The notes: generated from the letters alone by a model not told the origin. Counted from the stretch's first letter, positions 1 to 12,339 are shown. The stretch is 64,000 bases of DNA from Hymenolepis diminuta (GCA_900708905.1 CAADRB010000034.1:496001-560000); one strand, 5' to 3'. Program-made: numbers and translations.

Positions 1-421
1 ATAAACGGCTTATTTAAAATAAGAGTTCGTTAAAACTTCAAAATTATTACAATTTCTGTGGTACGTATGAACATTTATAATGTTCTATTATTAACAAGTA
101 AGTAGTTATGTAAATTTAAATAAAATAACGTCAAGGTCACGATAACTCGCATATCAAAATATTCAGTTGCGTCTTAAAGACCTCCTAAAACAATCTGTTG
201 AATAAATATTGAGATGATTATATATTAGCGCAGTTGTCTTTAAAAGTTAGTTTCTTGGTAAGTGAGTTTTAAAGCTGGATCGGAACGTAATAAAATGCTG
301 CCTTATAATGAATTAAAAAAAGTGTACAATTTTAGACATTGTTTAGATGGGTGGGAAAGAAACTTACAGGGTTGATTAGAAGAGATGTTGGAAAGCTTTA
401 AATAACACTGGAGATAATTAC

Positions 422-2676
422 CTGTGCATTCACGTGAGCTCCACTCTGAATAAGAATATCGACAATATCTATGAGTCCTTCGTTGGAAGAAATCATTAGA
501 GCTGTGCGACCTAATTTATTGGCGGTGTTCACGTCTGCGCCATATTTCAGAAGTAGTTGGATAATGCTTAAATAAATAGAAGGTTAGTAAATTCTTTCAG
601 ATTATTTCGCGTAAAAATGCAATTCTGTCGCGCTTAATAGTTTTTTCAGGTACATTATTTACGATGTGAATTAGTGGAATATCAATTGTTCATTAATCTA
701 GCGGAGTAGGTGATATGGCTCCAGAACCAACGGATGATCAGCCATTAAAAGGCAGTAGTGTCGAAACATTTCGTCAAAAGTGGGTTTTAAACAAGGAAAT
801 AATTGAGTAACTGCTAATATACATCGACAGTTATTAAGTGGATGAGTATTGAATGATCTCAACCACATATTTTTCCTCATTCGCATGAAAAAATGGGGCA
901 AATACCTTTAATGCATATTAGTTAATAGCAAAAAGCACTGACATTGACAGTAAGCACTTTTATCATGATCTCATTTCAACAAGCTTGTTTGTTACATTCT
1001 GTCGAATTGCTTTTAAAGATAATCTTCCTTCCTCAAATATATGTGTATGTTGATCTGCCAGTATATCATTTAATTAGGAATCATAACCGAGTTTAAACGT
1101 CACTGCAATGTTAGCCTGAATAGATTATAATGGTTTAGACTCCATTTTAAAAGCCCAATGAACTTTTCTACTCCCGAAGTTGCTTACTGGCTAATTCTAC
1201 TTAGAAATAAGAATGGAAATTTATAACTTCTTAGAGGAGATGTATATATGTACGTATATCGATAAAGATTAAAACATCATGTTTACATAAATTAAAACAT
1301 ATTTATGATCGATTATAGGTAAATAAATTAAAAATATTACTTTATTTTGTTTTTAATAACAGCGACCATCAGTGGAGTATGATCCATCCGATCAGTATAT
1401 TCTATCTTCTTATTGCTGCATAGAAGAAAATAATAAACATGTAGTACGCCAATATATAAGATAATAAGCAATGGCAGAAATTCAAATTTGGTTGCTTCAA
1501 ATGAACATCTTAGTCAGTATCAAATAGTTCATCTTGGCAATAAAATATAGACCTATTGAAGTGAATCGCTTAATGTAATTGACTGTACTATAAACTCTAA
1601 ACATGGTAGCCATTAACTCACACAAGAACCTAGAAATCAGATTCTTAAATTTGACTTCTGGAAAGATGGGGCATAAAGTAACAAACTATACAAGGCTCTT
1701 GACGTCCTAACCAACCCCTCTTAATCGATTACTTGACCATCTTGCTATTCTCTGTGTTTAGATGCTTTCCATAATAAAAAAATGAGTAAAAATATATAAT
1801 ATTAGGAGAGTAACTTATCATATGCTACTTAATATCTCAGTTTTGACTAATTTTATTGGTGTGGTACATATGATAATCTGCACTATATATAGTGAGACCA
1901 CTTAGGCATGATTTAATCGATGAATCACAAAATACTTTACGAAAAAATCGTGAATACGCATTTAATTTCTTGCTACCCTATTGCTATAAAACAAAACAAA
2001 AGTATAACTCTTGTTTATATTAACCATACCAGTTAAGATATGGGAGCTACCGGGATAATCGACTCAAATCATGTAATATTTTTGAATTATAAAAAGAGGT
2101 GTAAACGACACTGATTTAATATTGAAAATTTAGATAGAAAAACAGCCTACTTCAAATGAGGACAAAGCAACAGGTTTACAGATTGACGCTAAGACCTGAC
2201 ACTACCAGCATACTTTTGATGATAGTCTTCTCGATATTTCTGAAAAAACTCACCTCTTTTCAAGCAGTGCACTTAAAGTATCAATATTCTCAGATTCGAT
2301 TGCTTTGTGAAGGTCAAAGCCGGCATTTGGCTCAGTGGGTGATTTAAATATTACTGAATCACTATAGGGTCCATAGCTATCTCCCACTTTATATCTTAGA
2401 CGTATCTCATATTCTGTTGCGCCTTGAAGATCTTCATAGATACATGAACGGCCTTTTCCTCTATCAAATGAGTCTAATAAGAAATGCGTTAACTCACAGG
2501 TATATGCGCGTCCAATCACTCTTCCCTTTTGGTCTTAATGTAACTTCAATAACCGCAAATATGCCTTGCTGCTCCAAATCTTTTTGACAGTTGTACCATC
2601 CAACCTTCACCGTGTGGAAGTCTGGAACAATGATGTGGGGAAAAGGTGGGCGCAATTCTGAAATATTAGTCTTCAT
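422..2676 (-). CDS. FANK1: FANK1-like protein: fibronectin III + ankyrin repeats (5' part, 3' exons beyond window)
   Basis: Four coding exons read leftward: 2676-2498, 2460-2254, 1415-1341 and 566-422, joined by GT-AG introns of 37, 838 and 774 nt. Together they give 606 nt (202 codons) with no stop. Residues 1 to about 110 form one fibronectin type III domain, with the W in VGWYNC and the strand EYEIRLRY followed by SDSVIF. A helical linker (DLHKAIESENIDTL) follows, then ankyrin repeats with HTPLMVAV, LLLKYGADVN, GRTALMISS and ILIQSGAHVN. This order, spacing and the linker match animal FANK1, which is about 345 residues in human, so roughly the last 140 residues should lie left of base 1. 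The start ATG at 2674-2676 precedes a plausible N-terminus. In mammals FANK1 is a testis-enriched protein reported to act in spermatogenesis; that role here is inference. The exon model is seen directly in phase and splice signals. Confidence 0.85.
2461..2497 (-). other. 37-nt GT-AG intron inside the FN3 domain of the FANK1-like gene
   Basis: On the minus strand the donor is GTGAGT and the acceptor ends GATAG. Reading straight through hits a TGA at the junction. Removing these 37 nt restores a continuous FN3 strand (IYLGKGRSCIYEDLQG) that aligns without a gap to the family. Confidence 0.8.
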
Positions 2677-5600
2677 TATTCCAGTGAATAATAATTTTTA
2701 AGAAAATCCTTTCCAGATAGTGTTTTAAATGCCACATGAAAAAATCGATACTTTTTGAAGTTAAAATCCATACACATTAATTCAATTTTGGGGTAATTAA
2801 TGGGCGGGAAATTCGTTTTATCGAGATCATTATCGGGCATCATCGTTCAGGAGATTATTTTTTGCTAGTCAACGAAAAAATGAGGAGTGTCGCTGCACTT
2901 ATAGACTGCATAAGTATCAAAGCTCATTGAATTAAAAGATTTTGGTAGTCATTTTATGTGAAGGCATAAGAAATCATTTTTTCATTTCTGCTCATCCTCT
3001 CCTGATTAGTTCAGTGGATACATACCACTGAATCTCTAATTCAAGATCCCCCACTTTACATACAAACGCGTTACCTCTACTAATTTTTCCATAAAAAAGT
3101 ATGCATATCAAGCTGTGATTCCACGAACCTCGCTAATAAAGTTTTTTTGGCCTCCGCAAACATTCGGTTATTTCTCATATAAGTCACCAAGGTATCCCTT
3201 TCTCCTTCAAAAAAGATATATGTCATCATATCGAGAAAATATGAATGTTTTTCTCACAGACTATAAATAAATAACTTCCTTATTCTAACGAAAAATCGAA
3301 CCTGTGTACAACTTCATTAACATTAAGATATAGATCCCAAATTTATCTGGAATTATCTGTAAAATAGGACTTGAATCATAAATGAATAATAAATAGTAAT
3401 ATCATTATGAAAATTTTAACTGTACAGATGAATTACTACCTACCTATTCAGTTGATTGCTTAGTGTAACGATGCAAATGGATAAGGATGCCATTTCGCTG
3501 CCTGTTATATATTGATAAACTGAACGAGGCTATACAACAAGAAAATATTGATTGCATAAATTACTATTATTTTCAAACTTTTCATTTTGAGCTTTGATTG
3601 ATACTTTCCACTCGCTTAAGAACATAAATGTAATTGCGAATATATTTCTCTGCTCTAAAGGTAATCTCACATGTTTAGATACTTAAAAAACAGATACAAC
3701 GGGAGCCCTGTTGGAGCTTAAATTGTATCATTCGCTATTAAAAAGGGAAATTGTCATTGTTAAAATACAATGTTTCATATAATTCGGTACTTATTAATAC
3801 CTTAAGTCAATTTCTTCACGCCAAAATTATTCATGTCTTGATTCGAGATCATATTGACATCGAATTTCATGGAGTGTTGAATTCAAGTAAAATCGGACTA
3901 TTTATACTTTCATAACTGCTTTACATACTTTAATAATTATCAGATAGTCAAATCGCAGGCCAAGTATAATACAAATGATATTCTATTCTACTATCTCTAT
4001 CCTTATCTGATACAATAGGCTCAGGTTTCATGCTTTCCCTGGGGGTAAAAAATTAACATCCAACCCGCAGTCATCACGTCGTAGATCAGTCTTATCAGTA
4101 TGATACGAATGTAATTGGTTTTTGGCATCTTAGCAGTCTGACAAAAATGTCATCATATCGAGCTGTAGATTAATCTCCACCATTTATTACTGCAATTATT
4201 TTTTGATAGAGTAAGTAGTGTCCTGAAATAAAAATACTTGAGTCTTCTCTCTACAATCCATATTGTAGTTGCAGTAAAGATTTACATAATTTTTGATCAA
4301 AAGATTACTTAATATCAGTCTGAGCTACTGAGTGAAAGGCCTATGGGAGATTATCTAATTATATGCCTCATTTACGCTATCTTCCCCTAAGGTAAGGTTC
4401 TAAGGTATTTTACTTGTCCTTTTAAATTACAGAACTCTTCAACACCTTTTTCTGTAAAGTAAAACGGCAGCTGAGATTACTCTATTTATCTGGTTTTAAG
4501 AATTTTATTGGCTAGAAGAATAGAAATATTCCATTAATACCGATTGCATATATATTCCATAGCATTTTCCATGTCATATATTCTACATATAACAAGAACA
4601 ATTTGGTACCATTTTATATCCATCAGTCTTTTTATAGCCGCTCCTTTTTCACTCAAATCGAATCGTTATGTTTTTTATCTAAAAATATAGTTCATAACTT
4701 TTATTAACACATCAGTCAAACGTCTAATTGAAAGTAAAATTTCTTGGAGAGCGTCCTAGTGAGTTGCGTTGTCTAAAAATCACATATGTTTCATTATCAT
4801 CCTGCTCTCTTGACAATTAGAAAAAGAAAGTTCTGAAATAATATGATCAATCAGTTAAATTAATTCACTGGTTAATAAGATCTGGATATCGCGAATATTA
4901 ATTCACTCAGGAAATAATATAATGTGGACTTGAACCCCATAGAAGGAATAAATTAAATTACTCATTTTGCCAGTACAAATCGGAGGTGGCCAGGAAATCC
5001 AATCCGTATTTATTAATAAAAATATTGCGGTTATACAAATGCGTTTTGTGTGCGACATCAGTCATCACTATCTCAATGTGATGATTGGCTGTTGTGTGAG
5101 TTTCTATGTTCGTTCTCGGGTCGACTAATGCATGATGCTACCGTTGACATCCTGTCATACAGTCGTTCCGAATCATTAACTGTCCATTGACCTCTGCTAT
5201 CTCTAACAGAATCCAGAGGACAGATTCTGACCTTTGTTCCCTGAAATTAAAGTGTGAAAGAATAAACTGTCTATTAAGTAAAACTAAAACAAATGAAGCC
5301 AAACTTTATTGATAGAACAACTTGATTCTTAGTTTTTACATAATTCCTTTCCTTAACTCCACTATAGATTGATTTACTGATCCCGTTTTCTGATGCCTTT
5401 CCATAATAGATTTATTGCCTTGCAGAGGGTAATAATAAAACTACTGTTAAATCTTTAGATTAACGGAATTTCTCCAAATAAAACAAAACATCTCTGATTT
5501 ATATACTGCCATGCCACTTCTAAAAGCACGATTTTTCTAGATCTATTGTAAATCCATAGACAACTAATTCACAGGAATTTTTTAATAATATGATGACATT

Positions 5601-6060
5601 CTCATGGAATTGTTATTCATGGACGTGCTTTTTATCTAGATGTTTTATAGATAAAAGAGATGAGCCAACTGGAACAAAGAATGTGAAACTTAACAGTGCT
5701 AAAATTAAGTAATTTCCTTAAGGTGGGGTATATTGCCGGTAATGGGGGTTTGCATTCTTATTTGTATCTTTTGTAAATATCTGATTAAAGAGTTCAAGAC
5801 TTCAAAATGGAAGAAAAGATTTAATAGCCTGCATATTTTATTCACAACTATGCGAATAATATGATACATTCAAATTACTGGTAAATGGTGAAAATCACTG
5901 AGATTCTACATAAAATATCCTACCATTATTTTGCTAATAATTCACCGTATATACGCCTGAATATTTGATAACAAGTAATATTATAAATATGTGAATAAAT
6001 TCAGTACAATTCCGCTTTATATCTTTAAAATAAAAAATATAAAAATAACACAAGGCTTCA
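2677..6060. other. intergenic DNA, no gene recognised
   Basis: About 3.4 kb of AT-rich sequence upstream of the FANK1-like start. No ORF with family-like composition, no tRNA and no tandem array was seen. A less AT-rich patch near 5040-5230 might be an old transposon fragment, but no motif identifies it. Confidence 0.5.
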
Positions 6061-6889
6061 GCTTCTTTGAAAGTCACGCGGCTCAACTATTTTCACCTTA
6101 ACCTGCAACTAATACCTCTGTTATTCGTGGTTCCAATGTCGGACCATATGATAGACTCCCCTTGGGACACGGCAACCTGAGTATGATCGATTTCTCACTG
6201 TAGTCAAATGCGTCTATGTCCTCTCTCAGTCTTCTGGCTTTTTATGCTTAACTCCTCCCAATACGGTGCAGTGCAGATTATAATTTGTAGACAGACGAAA
6301 GCAGAATTTAAAAGGGTCTAACTTTGGAGGAGAGGGTGGGGGAATCCGATTTACGAAGTTCAGAAGTTTCAATCATTCACTAATAAACTTAGATTAAAGA
6401 GTACGAGGCGGATTTTAAAAATATGAGAAGTTCAACAGATTACTATTGAATTATCTCAAAAGCCAATCGTTGAAGCACTGACATCGCACTTAGGGTTTGT
6501 TATTGGGTTAAACATTCAAGCATATGATGGTTCAACCTTTTCCGATTTAGAGCATACAAAAATGTTGCCCTCAATGTTCGTGAAACAGTGATCTTTTCGA
6601 AAGCGCAAAAGCACTGCCTTCTTTTCAGCGAAAATGGATAGCTTCAGATCTCATCATACCCCTGAGGTGGGGGCTGTTATTAAGCCCGGATTTCCTAACA
6701 AAACTGAGAACTTAAAATCATATCGGCAAATTAAGATTCTTATATCATGTCTATCTTGACCTTCTTCAGTACTGGATTTTTAACTGTCGCATTCTGTAAA
6801 TCACTTGCAGTTTTTAAAGGTTTGTGTACAGCATCAGATAATAAGCATTGTATATCATCTTCTATTTTCATACTTGCAACGACTGTTTT

Positions 6890-7402
6890 CTCGTCAGAAC
6901 TTATCTGGTTTTAGATAAGAAGGGAAAGACAATCAGCTCGTCCGAATTCTATTGCTTTCTGATATTCTATTTCGAAATCATAACCCAGAAGTATGGTCGA
7001 TCACAGATGCAGTAAGAGTTCGAGAAGCATGAGCAACGGTTTTTCTGAACCATAAGGGAAGACATGGGGGATAACTGCACCAGCGTCATAGTTCAATGCG
7101 TCTGCAGCCATTAAGATTGGTAGATTTGGACTTCAATGAGAAAACAGCATATTAAAAGTGAGCGTCTACTTTAACTTTGTGAAATTTTATCACATTTGGG
7201 AGTCCAGTCCATTTAAAACTTTTCCCCGCAACTCATTTAGAGGAGCCCGAATACTGACCAATGTAGACAGTAATGTACTCAAGTAGGTGATGAGATCCAG
7301 GAATAAACGTAATGTGGTAATGTCCGTAGGCCGAAACTTTCGAAGATCCGGATGACTATAATTTTCATCGAAGATACATTCAAAGTACTTAATAGACTGC
7401 AC
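6890..7402 (-). pseudogene. RT connection and RNase H fragment of the Ty3/gypsy remnant
   Basis: The minus-strand frame 7402-7190 matches the region after the RT palm: KYFECIFDENYSHPDLRKF, then TLRLFLDLITYLS and APLNELRGK. A frame change leads to FKWTGLPNVIKFHKVK. After another break, HASRTLTAS (about 7044-7016) is the RNase H segment that typically reads 'aHASRtLt'. FEIEYQKA ... GRADCLSLL (about 6970-6905) is its C-terminal end, the usual 'yRp ... g.aDaLSRl'. Frameshifts and stops occur between the pieces. Confidence 0.75.
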
Positions 7403-7407
7403 AAAGA

Positions 7408-8150
7408 ATGCACATTTCTTGTGTCGAAGACGGAAGTAATATTCTGAATGCGCTAAAGAAGTGCGATAACACGTTCTTTAAGTTCCTGCCGACAGCGGGC
7501 TATAACAATTATGTCGTCTATATATGCAGCAGTATCAGAGAGACTCAATATTATGATATTCACTATTTGTTGAAAAATATCAAATGGAAGTCATGTATAT
7601 TGTTGTAGGCCATGATGCGTATTGATAGACAGTGGTTTTCGTGACTCAGATGAGAAATCGATTTGCAAATAGGTCTCTGTTAAATCAAACTTTGCAAAGC
7701 ATTTACCACCATTCCTTACCGAGAAGATGTCATCAGGAACTGGTAGCGGGTCCCAATTGGGCTCCAATGTGGCATTTAGACCGATAGAACAGTCGGCGTA
7801 CAACCGGATAGTTCCATCTACTCTCCGAACAACAGCAATAGGTGCTGGCCATTTTGAATGGGAAACGGATTTTAGAATGTTTCTTTGTCCTAGGCATTTA
7901 AATTCTTCATCCGTCATAGGTAAGACTGCTAGCAAAACTGACCTCTTAGGGCGAAAACTGACTGAGCATTCGGTATTAGTCTTGATTTTGCCTTAGTATG
8001 ATTACATAGACCAAGACTTTCTTGAAATACCTCGGGGAAACACTGAACCATCATCACTAATGTAATTGAAGTGGTAGAGGTAACAAAATACACACGATTG
8101 CAGATGGCATTTATGGGGAGATCCAAAGGACCAAGCTGACCGAACAAGTC
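7408..8150 (-). pseudogene. reverse transcriptase fragment of the Ty3/gypsy remnant
   Basis: The minus-strand frame at 7935-7591 covers reverse transcriptase fingers and palm: a WPAPIAVVRRVDGTIRL segment, then GGKCFAKFDLTETYLQI (the first catalytic Asp, as FDL) and SINTHHGLQQY. A TGA at 7593-7591 breaks the frame. Past it the YIDD active-site motif is still readable at 7524-7513, and a further TAG follows. Upstream, 8147-7929 in another frame holds the segment FPEVFQESLGLCNH that normally links protease to reverse transcriptase. Catalytic motifs survive but the reading frame is destroyed. Confidence 0.85.
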
Positions 8151-8899
8151 AGATTAAATTGAGACTCTGCTACACAAGCTCTTATTGAAATGTTAATGTT
8201 ACGGTAGATCACACTACTACTTACTTTTTCTATCAGTTTGATATACCCGTCGCAAAAACAAATGGCAAGTAGAAAAATCGATTCTAGTTTTGGACGACCC
8301 ATGAATTTCTACAGCTTCCTCGAGATTGTGGTTATATTTGAGGTGCTGTCTATTTATGAATGAGCCTATTTCCCGTTTATCCTAGATTCACCTTCTTCTG
8401 ATTTGATTTGGTATCGATATGGAAGGCAGTCAAGAGGAACTTGAATCTGAGGTATTTCTGTTCAGATTTGTAGTGGCGACTCCTTTTATGGAAGGTTGTC
8501 TGATTTTGTCCTTGACTAGTCCTGGTCATTTTGTTGGAGAACAATTTGGGAGTACTGAGGGACCTGTGGGCAACAGCCCTCTTTATGTCCAACCTTTTGG
8601 CACTATTTATACCGATACTGCTTGAAAGGGAGTTGTTGAGGTAAATGTCGACTTCAGCAGTGTGGACAGGATGATGCCTACTTGTGTTTGACAGAGGGAT
8701 TTGGTCGTGGCACAAATGGAGTGGATTGAGGCTTTGGGGCAGACATTTTGTGCATCAGACATATGGGTACCAGGTCAGAATCAATGAGTACTGAATCACG
8801 CAGGAGATTTGCCATCTTGACTCCCTGCTGACCATTTCTTGCAGCTTCACGTTAGGATGTTCTCCTATCAGTTTTAAAAGATGAGTTCTTAGTGTAACC

Positions 8900-9480
8900 G
8901 GGACTTCATTTGAAGACATCTGAACTGTTAAGTTACCAAAACTAAATTTACCACAGTGGAGGTTCATAACATTTGCAAAGTCATATTAGTTCTCATCATG
9001 CTCAATCACAAGGTTGAGGTGGTTAAGGCGAAGAAGTTCTGACCATAAACTTCCTCAGTGACCTGCAGAGCTTCAGAGTAAGAGAGTTCATGGAATTCCT
9101 TGGGTGGGGCGAATTTTGAGCAGCGTTCATATTCGATAGGATCCAGTTTCCTGACAGGGTAACGACCTCTTGTTTTCTCATCTCATTTGGTAAGATTCAC
9201 AGTAGATACAAAGAATTTACCTAATTAAGGATCGTGAATGAACTCAAAAACATTTTTAGTGAAATCTTCAGCAGCTGCAGGATAGGGAATTTTAAGAGAT
9301 ACAGAAGATTTAATTGAATTTTATGAAGCAACAGAGAACATAGATGTAATAACATTCAGCAAAAGAGCTTTTACTTCTGCAGATAAAGTGTTGAAAGTCT
9401 CAAACAGCCGCGAAAAATCCACTGATTAGAGAGAGAGACTTCTAAAACTTTCCCTTTCGGCACTGTAGAAAATATCAAAG
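8900..9480 (-). pseudogene. gag-like fragment of the Ty3/gypsy remnant
   Basis: In one minus-strand frame, interrupted by a few stops, a run of segments resembles the flatworm Ty3/gypsy gag pattern: a segment with FEFIHDP, then KLDPIEYERCSKFAPPKEF and SEALQVTEEVYGQ. This is the usual order of 'FxxxDP ... lrKLd..E..rY..f.lPk ... f.e.v..l.eiFG'. At least three stop codons interrupt it. No intact zinc knuckle was seen downstream. Confidence 0.55.
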
Positions 9481-10839
9481 AACTTAATTATTGCTCCTCG
9501 CCACGTGTTATGAGCCTTTAAAGCCCCACAAATAGTCACAATTCACCGAATGGAATATTAACTCGGGATTAAGCAAACTTCCTATGTTCTTTAAATTATA
9601 CTCATCACCGGCCCACAGTTTTAGTTTGTTTTAGCGGATAAATAAATTGCCAATCATTAATAATAAAATTAATGAAAGTTTAAAATTTTACTTTGATTAT
9701 TTTGAATAAAACTATTCCATTTTATGAAATAATATGGAATATGGAATAACAATAACATGGAATACACTCGTATTTTGAGGGGCGTACAACGCTGCCAAGG
9801 CTGATCAAAGGAATCTCGCGCGTACATGACCTGCTGGTGATTTTGTATGTGCTAGCCTATTCTGTTAAGTGCTGATGTTACCGATCGCGTAGCGAGCAGG
9901 TGCGGAGATGCCTCCAGAGTTCTTCCCAGCCAATCAGCGACCAATATTCCTGGTTGGTTGTATTCAATAGCTAAGCACTGTGGCGCAGTTGATAACTGGC
10001 TCTCTCCACCTTCTTTGTTCTTGTTACTTTGAGCATAGCCTAGTTATAATCTTCATATTTTTATATAAATTGGAAAGGCATGATCCGGCAAATATAATCT
10101 TGATCACACAAAATCAATATATTTACACATCATAGCTACAAATTTTCAAAATGCGTCATTTTAAGCGATCATAAACTTAAGAGTCACATCCCTGGATGTC
10201 AAAACTCATAATCGTTTAAATGATATTTTAAGTATCCGTAAATGGGCTGATATTTCGAATTTTCTGCTTGGGAACTTGTTAATTCGCGAATTTTATTATC
10301 TACCTATTTTAGTCTTAAAATATTATGGTAAATTGAGGAAACCACATCTTTTGCAACGAAACGTTTTCCCGCTGTCTGTTTAATAACAGATCAAATTAAA
10401 TTATGCAACTAGTAATGTAAATTCAGCTAATCTTAATTCCAATATGTTATTTGTTAGAGTTATTCCACGAGTAGCTGCCAGATATACTGCAAGTCTATTT
10501 AAAATAACTAAAACTCAAGGGTTTGACATTTTCCCATATGCCACGTAGCTCGGTAGCACACTGTAACACGGGTAACAGGATTATATTGACAAGGAGTTTT
10601 AACGAACTACCTAAATAGCCTATTTAATGCAAGATACAGCGGAGTTAAGTCAAGAAAATAGCATAGTGTATTCGAAATAGTGAAAGTTACCCATTTAACA
10701 AGACGAGACAGAATAAAAATAGAAAAAAGGCAAATTTCAGGTGTCAGGGGAGAAAGTCTCCATTTTCCGGTAACAGAAACGAAAAGGCCGAAGGAGGCAA
10801 TGTAGGGGCGATGGGGGAAAGGGATTGAAAAGGTGCAGA
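9481..10839. other. intergenic DNA with a GC-richer block at 9780-9990
   Basis: No coding region was recognised. The block at 9780-9990 stands out from the AT-rich flanks. It lies just upstream of the gag end of the retrotransposon remnant, where a 5' LTR or leader would be expected. No second copy was found at the 6.0-6.5 kb side, so this stays a guess. A TTTATT (AATAAA on the minus strand) near 10288-10293 could serve the SR-rich gene. Confidence 0.35.
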
Positions 10840-12339
10840 TTACATCACTTTCAAGGATTGAGCCTTTTCCGCTTTATAACGGTTGCCACGGTATGAGGAG
10901 TGTTTACTTCTTGCCCTCAGGCTGCCATCGGAGATGTCACTGTCAACATAACTGAAATCACTTCCGGTTTCATCTCCATCCAACATGCTACTTTCAGAGG
11001 ACTCAGTGTGGATTCTGTGTGAGAAGCTGGTCTTATTTGAATATGGTACAGGAACTCCAAAGCTATATAGGTTGGTAATACTCCTCGTTGAATTAGAAAT
11101 TCTCATTAGAGAGAAGTTGGAAAAGTCCACAGAAGAAGACCTTCTTGGTGGTATTCTTGTTGGCACAGCCGTTTCCACATTCAAATCAGTTTTCGGAACA
11201 ATCAAGTCCATATTATGATCAGCATACTGTTTATTCGAATATCGAGTGGAAACACGGCCTCGCAAATCCGAATAGCTGGATGTTGATGAGCTGTAAGAAC
11301 GGCGTGAACGTCTATCACGATTTCTCGACTTTCTAGAACTGCGTTTCTTTCTATCACTGGATGAAGACGAAGAGGACGATGAAAAGGAGGAACTATTACG
11401 TCTCTTACGATGGTTCTTAGTTCGACCCCGCCCCCTATCGCTTGATGAACTCGAGGATGAAACTAATCGTTTTCTACTTCTTAATTTGCCCTTATCGGAG
11501 GAATGATCTGACACAGAGATGGGGCGACGCCTTTCTATGCTAGAATTAGATCTAGTTCGCTTTGGAGGAAGTGATGAATCCGTATCCATACGATTTTGAG
11601 TAATTGGTGGAGCGGCATAGACTTTGTCGACTGTATTCACTGTGGCCATTGGAACGGACATGAAGTTGTATTGCGGTGAAGTGGCTCTTGTCTCAAAGGT
11701 ATAAATGAAACCAGACGTTGCCGAATCTAATTTCCTTGATTCCGGTGGGGGAAGTGTCATTATAATGGGAGAATCTGCAAGTGGTTCAGTATTTTTACCC
11801 GCTGTGGCAACGGTAACTTGCACTGTGGGTTCTGCTGGACCTGGAGCAGTAATCACCGTAGTAACTGGTTCTTTAGTATCAGTTAGAGGTTGATTAACTG
11901 TTTTCTCCTCAAAAACTGAGCTTCTGTTTGTAGCATTCACTATTTTCACTTTTTGATTCTTTATCTTTGTCATCTGGAGGAATTTCTTGGCTTCCTCTTC
12001 TGCCTTGCAATTCAATATTATCAACTGGCCGCCCTTTTTAGTCTCTGATTTGAGCGCAATCATCTTGTTGTCATTATTGAGTTGACGTGCTTCTTGAACT
12101 TTCTTAAAGTTAATCTTTGGTGGCTTCTTGCCCTTTACAGATGACTTTAGAGATACCTTGCCTTTTGCGGCTGTACCAGTGAACGGCTGTTTCTCTCGTT
12201 CAGCCTCGAGCACTATAGCTTCTATCTCCGTAGTTGTTGGGGGCTGTCCAACGGCATAATCTTTTACTAGAGGACATGTAATCTGGAGTGGTGGCTCCTT
12301 TGTCTTTTTCCTCTTTCCCTTCTTTTCTGGTTTAGACAT
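10840..12339 (-). CDS. serine/arginine-rich basic protein, unknown function (single exon, 499 aa)
   Basis: An uninterrupted 499-codon frame, by far the longest in the window, begins ATG at 12339 and ends TAA at 10840. The N-terminus is strongly basic (MSKPEKKGKRKKTKE), compatible with a nuclear signal. Residues 50-135 are Lys-rich, and 150-265 are Thr/Pro/Val-rich with likely disorder. Residues 285-365 are an SR-type tract of serine runs alternating with Arg/Lys (SSRKSRNRDRRSRRSYSSS); a Ser-rich acidic segment follows at 430-480 (SSESSMLDGDETGSDFSYVD). No RNA-recognition motif, zinc finger or enzyme signature was found. SR tracts are known in splicing and chromatin proteins, so a nuclear RNA-linked role is a guess. 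Codon usage looks constrained, without stops, and an intron-less gene or a retrocopy are both possible. No family is recognised. Confidence 0.8.
   Translation of the reverse strand: MSKPEKKGKRKKTKEPPLQITCPLVKDYAVGQPPTTTEIEAIVLEAEREKQPFTGTAAKGKVSLKSSVKGKKPPKINFKKVQEARQLNNDNKMIALKSETKKGGQLIILNCKAEEEAKKFLQMTKIKNQKVKIVNATNRSSVFEEKTVNQPLTDTKEPVTTVITAPGPAEPTVQVTVATAGKNTEPLADSPIIMTLPPPESRKLDSATSGFIYTFETRATSPQYNFMSVPMATVNTVDKVYAAPPITQNRMDTDSSLPPKRTRSNSSIERRRPISVSDHSSDKGKLRSRKRLVSSSSSSSDRGRGRTKNHRKRRNSSSFSSSSSSSSSDRKKRSSRKSRNRDRRSRRSYSSSTSSYSDLRGRVSTRYSNKQYADHNMDLIVPKTDLNVETAVPTRIPPRRSSSVDFSNFSLMRISNSTRSITNLYSFGVPVPYSNKTSFSHRIHTESSESSMLDGDETGSDFSYVDSDISDGSLRARSKHSSYRGNRYKAEKAQSLKVM

Larger units (their letters stand above)
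6500..9480 (-). mobile_element. degenerate Ty3/gypsy LTR retrotransposon (gag-pol remnant)
   Basis: Read on the minus strand, the pieces appear in canonical Ty3/gypsy order: a gag-like segment (about 9480-8900), a retropepsin-end segment and pol linker (about 8150-7936), reverse transcriptase (7935-about 7400), the connection region (7402-7150), RNase H (about 7060-6890) and the linker and zinc-finger part of integrase (about 6890-6550). Many in-frame stops and frame changes separate the pieces, so no functional polyprotein is encoded. No matching pair of long terminal repeats was found by eye; a GC-richer block at 9780-9990 is the only LTR-like candidate. This is a fossil insertion lying between two host genes. 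The clade within Ty3/gypsy is not assigned. Confidence 0.85.

Noticed and set aside
8419..8625. plus-strand open frame over the retrotransposon remnant
   Set aside because: Opposite strand to the element's readable domains; a shadow frame.
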